A stretch of DNA of 9,425 nucleotides from HGM10836 sp045580645 (GTDB lineage: Bacteria; Bacillota_I; Bacilli_A; RF39; UBA660), in the NCBI GenBank assembly GCA_045580645.1, contig JAZNOG010000008.1, forward strand, positions 1 through 9,425, in the 5' to 3' direction. The position numbers were made by a program, and so were the translations under genes. The notes under the pieces were generated by a model. It did not search any database. It saw nothing but the letters and a program-made list of their open reading frames with translations, and was not told the DNA's origin. Below are positions 1-5,273 of this stretch, piece after piece (position 1 is the stretch's first letter; every line of letters begins with the position of its first letter).

Positions 1-233
1 TTAAACAACCTTTTTATATCTATTTGTTTATCATCTTTTAAATATAAAGCACCACTTATCATAAAATAAATTGGAACAGCCCATCTTATTAAAGTATCTA
101 TAAAAGTTAATACCTTAAAGTTTAAACTATTTACACTTAAATCATACCAAAATTCACTTATTACATGAATTAAGATAACAGAAATAACTCCAAGAACTTT
201 TAAAAAATCATAATATAATACTCTCTTATTCAT
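1..233 (-). CDS. Acyltransferase-3 family membrane protein, N-terminal fragment
   Basis: I translated this by hand from the ATG at 233; it stays open for 77 codons and is cut by the left edge. The N-terminus MNKRVLYYDFLKVLGVISV followed by ILIHV, and the later WAVPIYFMISGALYL, match the first two membrane segments of acyltransferase-3 (OafA/WecH-like) proteins, which move acyl groups onto sugars, peptidoglycan or teichoic acids at the cell membrane. Lys12 and His23 sit in the Arg/Lys-X10-His arrangement typical of the family, the His being the presumed catalytic residue; this role is family knowledge. An AAGGA ribosome binding site (242-246) lies 8 nt upstream inside the end of rpe, and only 2 nt separate the genes, so it is the next gene of the rlmN operon. 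The acyl donor and acceptor cannot be told from the fragment. A different multi-pass membrane protein is possible but less likely. Confidence 0.8.
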   Translation of the reverse strand, partial: MNKRVLYYDFLKVLGVISVILIHVISEFWYDLSVNSLNFKVLTFIDTLIRWAVPIYFMISGALYLKDDKQIDIKRLF

Positions 234-235
234 TT

Positions 236-859
236 TTATAATCCTTGTATTTTCTCAATATTATTAAAATCACTTAAAACATATGAAGAACTAACTACTA
301 TATCTACAGCATTTAAATGTTTTAAAACTTCTTCACATATTCCACCATCAATTGAAATTTTAACATTTAATTTTCTATTTATTATTTCTTGTTTTAATTT
401 TGTTATTTTATCCACTACTTCTTCTATAAATTTTTGACCAGATTTGCCTGGATAAACACTCATTACCAAAACTAAATTAACTTTATCTAGAAGAGGAAAA
501 ATATTCTCAATATCTGTATCTGGATTAATTGAAACACCTACTTTTATCCCACAACTTTTTATCATATCTATATATTTTTCAACATTTTTTATTTCATAAT
601 GCACAGTTAAATATGATATATTATAACTAGATAAAACTTTAATATATTTAGATGGATCTTTAACCATTAAATGAACATCATTATTCTTTTTAGACAATTT
701 TAAAAACTCTTCCAATTCTTTAATAGAAAGAAATTTGTTTTCTGTGAACTTTCCATCCATCACATCAAAATGAATATAATTAGTTTTGGTTTCATTTATT
801 TTTTTTATTAAATCTTTTGAACTTTCATTTGATAAAAATGATGTTGATACTTCTTTCAT
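236..859 (-). CDS. rpe: Ribulose-phosphate 3-epimerase, somewhat divergent
   Basis: It interconverts ribulose 5-phosphate and xylulose 5-phosphate in the pentose phosphate pathway, in the cytoplasm. The 207-residue protein is slightly short for the family (about 215-225) but has the TIM-barrel landmarks in order: Ser7; HFDVMDG (30-36) with His30 and Asp32; DVHLMV (61-66) with His63; His87; GVSINPDTD (108-116); LVMSVYPG (131-138); and IDGG (170-173) with Asp171. His30, Asp32, His63 and Asp171 correspond to the usual metal ligands, and the two Asp to the acid/base pair. Two phosphate-side motifs are unusual: GKSGQ replaces the common GFGGQ, and SSSYVL stands where a Gly-Ser-Ala/Ile-Phe type motif is usual. 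The start ATG overlaps the rsgA TGA (ATGA), with AGAAGG just upstream, indicating translational coupling. The rsgA-rpe order matches Bacillus subtilis. A related sugar-phosphate epimerase of the same fold cannot be excluded. Confidence 0.88.
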   Translation of the reverse strand: MKEVSTSFLSNESSKDLIKKINETKTNYIHFDVMDGKFTENKFLSIKELEEFLKLSKKNNDVHLMVKDPSKYIKVLSSYNISYLTVHYEIKNVEKYIDMIKSCGIKVGVSINPDTDIENIFPLLDKVNLVLVMSVYPGKSGQKFIEEVVDKITKLKQEIINRKLNVKISIDGGICEEVLKHLNAVDIVVSSSYVLSDFNNIEKIQGL

Positions 860-1689
860 AAAGACCTTCTTTCTATAAATTTTAAATAATTTTCATACCT
901 TGTTTTTAATATTTTCCCTTTATTTACTCTGTTTTTTACTTCACAATCTTTTTCCTTTGTATGAAAACAATCTTTATATGGACAATTTATCTCCTTAAAT
1001 TCCTTAAAACTATCTTTTATTTCTTCATTTGTTAAATTTGTCAAATCAATAGCAGAAAAACCAGGAGTATCTAAAACTTTTCCCTTATACATTTCTACTA
1101 AAGTTACACTTCTAGTAGTATGTTTTCCCCTTCCAAGTGCTTCTGAAATTTCATTTGTATCAAAATTTAACTCTTTATTTAATTTATTCATTAAAGTAGA
1201 TTTTCCACTTCCAGTGTGTCCAGTTAAAACTGTAGTTTTATTTTTAAATAATCTTTTAATTTTAAATAAATTAGTATTAAAAAGAACCTTATATCCTATT
1301 TGCTTATAATATTTTATAATTCCTTTGTATTCCTTATATTCTTTTTTCGTTAATAAATCTTTCTTTGTTAAACATATAACTGGTTTTATATTATTACTTT
1401 CGCAAATAATTAGTAATTTATCCAATAAATTATCTGAAAAATTAGGTTTCTTAAGAGCAGTTACAATCAAAGCTTGATCAATATTAGAAACATTTGGTCT
1501 ATCCAAACTATTTTTTCTTGGCATTATTTTAGATATACAATTATTTTCTAATTCAAAGAAAACATAATCCCCTACTTTTGGAGTTATGCTTTCATTTTTT
1601 AATTTTCCCCTTAATACACAGTTATATTCCTTGTTTTTATAACTTACTACATAATTATCTTTTAATATTTTTATAATTTGTCCTGTCAT
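856..1689 (-). CDS. rsgA: Ribosome small subunit-dependent GTPase RsgA (YloQ/CpgA)
   Basis: RsgA is a GTPase that checks late maturation of the 30S ribosomal subunit. The 277-residue protein has an N-terminal OB-fold (about 1-65), then a circularly permuted GTPase domain in which the G4 motif TKKD (108-111) comes before the P-loop GHTGSGKST (157-165), the switch region GRGKHTTR (186-193) and DTPG (207-210). This G4-G1-G2-G3 order is diagnostic. A zinc-binding C-terminus carries Cys236, Cys241, His243 and Cys249. The P-loop reads GHTGSGKST instead of the more common GxSGVGKSS, a conservative change that keeps the GKS/T core. The start overlaps the last base of the kinase stop (TAATG), with AGAAGG about 9 nt upstream. 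In B. subtilis the neighbouring kinase PrkC phosphorylates this GTPase, so the linkage may be functional as well as positional; that extension is inference. Confidence 0.95.
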   Translation of the reverse strand: MTGQIIKILKDNYVVSYKNKEYNCVLRGKLKNESITPKVGDYVFFELENNCISKIMPRKNSLDRPNVSNIDQALIVTALKKPNFSDNLLDKLLIICESNNIKPVICLTKKDLLTKKEYKEYKGIIKYYKQIGYKVLFNTNLFKIKRLFKNKTTVLTGHTGSGKSTLMNKLNKELNFDTNEISEALGRGKHTTRSVTLVEMYKGKVLDTPGFSAIDLTNLTNEEIKDSFKEFKEINCPYKDCFHTKEKDCEVKNRVNKGKILKTRYENYLKFIERRSL

Positions 1690-3428
1690 TATTCATTTCC
1701 TTCTACGTTTTCTTCATTATTTTCATTAGGTTCTTCTTGTTCTTCAGGTATTTCTACTCTTTCTTTAGCAACAGTTATTGTAAAATTAGCACCTTTGACA
1801 ATTAAACTACCTTCACTTCTGCTTTGATCAATTATAGTTCCTGGATCGTAATCAGTTGTTTCTTGATATTCAATTATCAAATTAATTCCCTTTTTATTTG
1901 CCCAAGTCTTAGTCTCCTCTACACTCCAAGCTTCTTTAACTATATTAGGATATTTATCTTCTATTTTTGGAACATATAAAATTATTTCATCATCTTTTTT
2001 TAGAATTTGTCCTGGTTCAACTGATTGACTAATAATAACATCTTCTTCGTGCTTTTTACCTTCTTCTTCTTTTATTTCTTTTTGCTCAATTTTTACTTTT
2101 ATACCATAGGCTTCAAGTTTTCCTTTTATTTCATTAGAATTCTTATCTGTATAATCTTCAACTTCATATGTCATTTCACCAGTAGATACAATTAAAGTTA
2201 TTTCAGTCCCTTTTTTTACAGTTCTTCCTTTTGAAGGAGAAGTTTCTATTACTTTTCCTTCAGGGGTTAAATCTGATGGTTTTTCTTCTACTTCTGCCTT
2301 AACTATTAAACCTAAATCTTCTAATTTTTGTTCTGCCTCTATTTCTGTTAAATTTGATACATCAGGTATTTTAATATCAGGAACTTTTGTTAAATTTGGT
2401 AAAACTAAGAATGCAAAAGCAAGTCCTAAAACTAAAACACCAAAAATAGCAGACAAAATAATTATTTTTTTATTTTTCCCATCTTCATCATCATTTATTT
2501 GCTTTACAAAACTATTATCTATATTATCGTTATTAGAGGCAATTTCAACTTCCTCTAAATTTCCTTCCGAATATCTTAATTTTCTTTTCGGTTCATTTAT
2601 TCTTTCTTTATTTAATGCTGTTAATAAATCATTATGCATTTCATTAGCATTACTATATCTATTTTTAGGATTTTTAGCAGTTGCACTTATAACTATATTT
2701 TCTATACTTTGTGGAATATCTGGAAATTCATCTTTTATACTCGGAATTGGTTCTTTTAAATGTTTTAATGCTATTTCTACAGCATTATCTCCTCTAAAAG
2801 GAAGAGTTCCAGTTAAAAGTTCATACATCATAATCCCAAGAGAATAAACATCGCTTTTTAAACTAGCGCCTTTTCCATTTGCCTGTTCTGGTGGAAAATA
2901 ATGAACAGAACCCATCGCAGAATTTGTCTGAGTAAGTTGTGTTGCATTAAGTGCCATTGCTATACCAAAATCTGTTATTTTAATACCACCATCATCTTCA
3001 ATTAAAACATTTTGTGGTTTTAAATCACGATGAATTATTAAACTATCATGCGCTACACCCATTGCACTGGTTATTTGAAGCATTATATCTACAACTTCTG
3101 CAACTGTTAAATTTCCTCTTTTTTTAACTAATTGTTTTAATGTCAAACCTTTAATATATTCCATTACTATAAAGTAATCACCATTATCTTCCCCAACGTC
3201 ATAAATTTGAACTATATTTGGATGAGAAAGACTCGAAGCTGATAGAGCCTCTCTTTGAAATCTTCTAACAAACTTTTCATCCCCTGATAAATCACCACGT
3301 AATACTTTAATAGCAACACTTCTATCTAAAATTGTATCTTTAGCTAAAAATACATTAGCCATTCCTCCATCACCAATACTTTTAATAACTTCATATCGGT
3401 CATTTACTTTTTGCCCCTTTACGATCAT
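1689..3428 (-). CDS. prkC: PASTA-domain Ser/Thr protein kinase (PrkC/PknB/Stk type)
   Basis: This is a transmembrane kinase that senses cell-wall muropeptides or lipid II outside and phosphorylates proteins on Ser/Thr inside. Of 579 residues, 11-270 form a complete Hanks-type kinase: glycine loop GDGGMANVF (19-27), Lys41, Glu60, HRDLKPQN (133-140) with catalytic Asp135, DFG (153-155), a Thr-rich activation loop (Thr163, 166, 168) and PPEQ (179-182). A charged juxtamembrane stretch leads to one membrane helix (about 320-343). Three PASTA repeats follow (about 349-416, 418-487, 488-555), then an acidic Glu/Asn-rich tail (559-579). PASTA 2 opens with YEVEDYTD and lacks the usual proline-led start, so it is diverged. 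The start MIVKGQKVNDRYEVI matches the family; the ATG overlaps the phosphatase stop (ATGA), with GAAGGG 11 nt upstream, rather distant, so coupling to the upstream gene probably matters. All catalytic residues are present. Confidence 0.96.
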   Translation of the reverse strand: MIVKGQKVNDRYEVIKSIGDGGMANVFLAKDTILDRSVAIKVLRGDLSGDEKFVRRFQREALSASSLSHPNIVQIYDVGEDNGDYFIVMEYIKGLTLKQLVKKRGNLTVAEVVDIMLQITSAMGVAHDSLIIHRDLKPQNVLIEDDGGIKITDFGIAMALNATQLTQTNSAMGSVHYFPPEQANGKGASLKSDVYSLGIMMYELLTGTLPFRGDNAVEIALKHLKEPIPSIKDEFPDIPQSIENIVISATAKNPKNRYSNANEMHNDLLTALNKERINEPKRKLRYSEGNLEEVEIASNNDNIDNSFVKQINDDEDGKNKKIIILSAIFGVLVLGLAFAFLVLPNLTKVPDIKIPDVSNLTEIEAEQKLEDLGLIVKAEVEEKPSDLTPEGKVIETSPSKGRTVKKGTEITLIVSTGEMTYEVEDYTDKNSNEIKGKLEAYGIKVKIEQKEIKEEEGKKHEEDVIISQSVEPGQILKKDDEIILYVPKIEDKYPNIVKEAWSVEETKTWANKKGINLIIEYQETTDYDPGTIIDQSRSEGSLIVKGANFTITVAKERVEIPEEQEEPNENNEENVEGNE

Positions 3429-4171
3429 CTATTATCACACCCTTCACTTCTTACTAAATAAGCAACTGAAATATTATCATTTCCACCCCTATTATTTGCT
3501 TTTTTAATTAGTCTTATTACTTTTTCTTCAGTATCAAATTCTGAATTTAAAACTTTCTCTATATGTTCATCAAGTAGCATAGTTGTAAGCCCATCTGAAC
3601 ACAACATTATAGAATTTATATCCATATTACAATCAAATATATCTATTTCTACAGGATCATTTATCCCTAAAGCATTCATTAAAATATTCTTTTTAGGATG
3701 ATTTTTTGCCTCTTCCTGTGTTAATTCCCCTGCACTAACAAGTAAATTTACTAAAGTATGATCATATGTTACTTTATGAAGTTTTTCATCCTTCATTACA
3801 TATCCAGACGAATCCCCAATATTACCAAATAATATATAATCATTAGTAATTATAGCCATAACTAAAGTTGTTCCCATTCCTTTACTTTCAGGATGTTCTT
3901 CAGTATATCTAAAAATTAAACTATTTATCTCTTCTGCACTAGTTCTCATCCACATAGTAGCGTCTACTTTGCTCATTTTAAAAAATGTTTCATTAAAGTG
4001 TTTCCCTAAATAACTAATTGCAATAGAAGATGCAACCTCTCCAGCTTTATGACCACCCATACCATCTGCAACAGCCATAAGATAATTGCCTTCATTATTT
4101 TTTAAGATGATAACGCTATCTTCATTATGCTCACGAACCATACCCGTATCTGTTAAATAAAATGTTTCCAT
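3425..4171 (-). CDS. prpC: PP2C-family Ser/Thr protein phosphatase (PrpC/Stp type)
   Basis: It removes phosphate from Ser/Thr of the adjacent kinase and its targets, and is a soluble cytoplasmic Mn/Mg enzyme. The 248 residues match the compact bacterial PPM/PP2C size. Motifs in order: TDTGMVREHNED (7-18) with Arg13 and Asp18; VADGMGGHKAGE (34-45) with metal ligand Asp36; GMGTTLV (98-104); GNIGDSS (116-122) with Asp120; DHTLVN (137-142); CSDGL (191-195) with Asp193; and GGNDNIS (229-235) with Asp232. The oddity is GDSS where most family members have GDSR. Expression is probably high: a perfect AAGGAGG lies 6 nt before the ATG and only one base separates it from the rlmN stop. The overlap with prkC implies the two antagonists are made together. 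The identity is firm; the symbol could equally be stp. Confidence 0.94.
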   Translation of the reverse strand: METFYLTDTGMVREHNEDSVIILKNNEGNYLMAVADGMGGHKAGEVASSIAISYLGKHFNETFFKMSKVDATMWMRTSAEEINSLIFRYTEEHPESKGMGTTLVMAIITNDYILFGNIGDSSGYVMKDEKLHKVTYDHTLVNLLVSAGELTQEEAKNHPKKNILMNALGINDPVEIDIFDCNMDINSIMLCSDGLTTMLLDEHIEKVLNSEFDTEEKVIRLIKKANNRGGNDNISVAYLVRSEGCDNR

Positions 4172-4172
4172 C

Positions 4173-5189
4173 CTATTCCTCCTTTTTAGATCTTAGTTGA
4201 CCACATGCTGCAGAGATATTTGAACCAAATTCTCTTCTAATGGTAACATTTATATTCTCTTTTTTTATTATATCATAAAAACGCATTATTTGGGTTTTAG
4301 AACTTCTTTTATATAAAATATTACTATTTTCATTATATGGAATTAAATTAACATAAGCATTCATTCCTTTAATTAACTTACAAAGTTCGTATGCATGTTC
4401 ATCTTTATCGTTTATATCATTAAGCAATATATATTCAAAAGTTACTCTTCTGTTAGTTATTTTTATATATTCCTTAATAGCTTCAATTAAATCTTTTAAA
4501 GGATATGCCTTATTAATTGGCATAAGTTTGCTTCTAAGTTCATCATTTGGAGCATGAAGAGAAATTGCTAAATTTACTTGATATGGTAAAGATGCAAATT
4601 CCTTTATCTTTGGTATAATTCCACAAGTTGATACAGTAATATGACGAGAACCTATGTTTAACCCCTTATGATGATTTGCTATTTTTATAAATTTTACAAT
4701 ATTATCAAAATTATCAAAAGGTTCTCCAATACCCATAATAACAATATGTGATATTCTTTTATTTATTTTCTTTTCTATTTCCATTATTTGAAGTAACATT
4801 TCACTAGCAAGAAGATTTCTTCTCTTTTTAAGCCTTCCACTTTCACAAAAAGAACAAGCCATATTACAACCTACTTGACTAGAAATACATAAACTTAAAC
4901 CATAATTATGATTCATTAATACACTTTCAATATATTCATTATCACTTAATTTAAATAAGTATTTGTTTACATCAACATCTATTTCTTCTTTTTCAATAGA
5001 AGGATGATCTATAATAAAATTACTTTCTAACATAGAAATAAGTTCTTTACTTAAATTAGTCATTAAAGAAAAACTATCTACTCTTTTCTCGTAAAGCCAT
5101 TCAAATATCTGACCAGCACGATATTTTTTATGCGTCTTTTCTAATAAATAATTCTCTAATTCTTCAATTGTTAAATCATATATACTCAT
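4173..5189 (-). CDS. rlmN: Dual-specificity RNA methyltransferase RlmN
   Basis: This radical-SAM enzyme methylates C2 of A2503 in 23S rRNA (and A37 of some tRNAs). I place the start at the ATG at 5189, giving 338 residues beginning MSIYDLTIEELENYLL. A longer frame opens at 5225, but its 12 extra codons lie in the upstream terminator T-tract and promoter, whereas GGAGAG sits 8 nt before 5189. With this start the cluster CGSxC-type motif reads C108-NMA-C112-SF-C115. The methyl-carrying cysteine is Cys329 (AACGQL) and its resolving partner Cys101 (SLCISSQVGC). MGIGEP (152-157) and the SLHAPND region also match RlmN. After the cluster it reads ESGRLKKRRNL, differing from the common TGxxGxxRNL pattern. 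Cfr is less likely from the genomic context and the RNL sequence. It is first in the operon with phosphatase, kinase, rsgA and rpe, as in many Bacillota. Confidence 0.93.
   Translation of the reverse strand: MSIYDLTIEELENYLLEKTHKKYRAGQIFEWLYEKRVDSFSLMTNLSKELISMLESNFIIDHPSIEKEEIDVDVNKYLFKLSDNEYIESVLMNHNYGLSLCISSQVGCNMACSFCESGRLKKRRNLLASEMLLQIMEIEKKINKRISHIVIMGIGEPFDNFDNIVKFIKIANHHKGLNIGSRHITVSTCGIIPKIKEFASLPYQVNLAISLHAPNDELRSKLMPINKAYPLKDLIEAIKEYIKITNRRVTFEYILLNDINDKDEHAYELCKLIKGMNAYVNLIPYNENSNILYKRSSKTQIMRFYDIIKKENINVTIRREFGSNISAACGQLRSKKEE
4178..4184 (-). promoter_or_regulatory. Strong ribosome binding site of the phosphatase gene
   Basis: AAGGAGG, a perfect anti-16S match, lies 6 nt before the ATG at 4171 and partly within the last codons of rlmN. 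It is the best ribosome binding site in the window and suggests that the phosphatase is translated efficiently compared with the kinase, whose site is weaker and more distant. Confidence 0.85.
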
Positions 5190-5197
5190 ATTACTCT

Positions 5198-5201
5198 CTC
5201 C
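5198..5201 (-). promoter_or_regulatory. rlmN ribosome binding site (decides the start)
   Basis: GGAG (running on as GGAGAG) lies 8 nt before the ATG at 5189. It fixes the rlmN start there and not at the in-frame ATG at 5225, which has no ribosome binding site and would fall upstream of the predicted transcription start. Confidence 0.8.
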
Positions 5202-5207
5202 AAGTAA

Positions 5208-5236
5208 ATTATACAAAAAAAACAAGAGTTTTTCAA
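5208..5236 (-). promoter_or_regulatory. Sigma-A type promoter of the rlmN operon, nested in a terminator
   Basis: On the minus strand, TTGAAA (5236-5231, five of six consensus bases) is followed by exactly 17 nt and then TATAAT (5213-5208, perfect). Counting 7 nt from the -10 puts +1 at about G5201, the first base of the rlmN ribosome binding site, for a leader of only about 12 nt. The -35 occupies the loop and last stem bases of the hairpin that ends the upstream gene; the T-tract forms part of the spacer. AT-rich DNA throws up chance matches, but this one has optimal spacing and sits directly before the operon's first gene. Confidence 0.72.
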
Positions 5237-5241
5237 CTCTT
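5215..5241 (-). terminator. Rho-independent terminator of the LRR surface-protein gene
   Basis: A 7-bp perfect stem, AAGAGTT (5241-5235) with AACTCTT (5230-5224), closes a GAAA tetraloop. It is followed by one G and eight T (5222-5215) on the minus strand, 33 nt after the LRR gene stop. The stem has only two G-C pairs, so efficiency may be partial. The opposite strand also has a T-rich tail, but no plus-strand gene needs it. Confidence 0.75.
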
Positions 5242-5273
5242 TATGTTTTTTTGTAAAGTAAATGTAAACCAAA

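Noticed and set aside
856..859. Mycoplasma-type code with TGA as Trp
   Set aside because: TGA ends rsgA and the phosphatase gene at ATGA overlaps right where the proteins should end, and Trp residues are encoded by TGG.
5190..5225. A 12-codon N-terminal extension of rlmN
   Set aside because: It is in frame but encoded by the terminator T-tract and promoter, has no ribosome binding site, and does not resemble the RlmN N-terminus; GGAGAG points to 5189.
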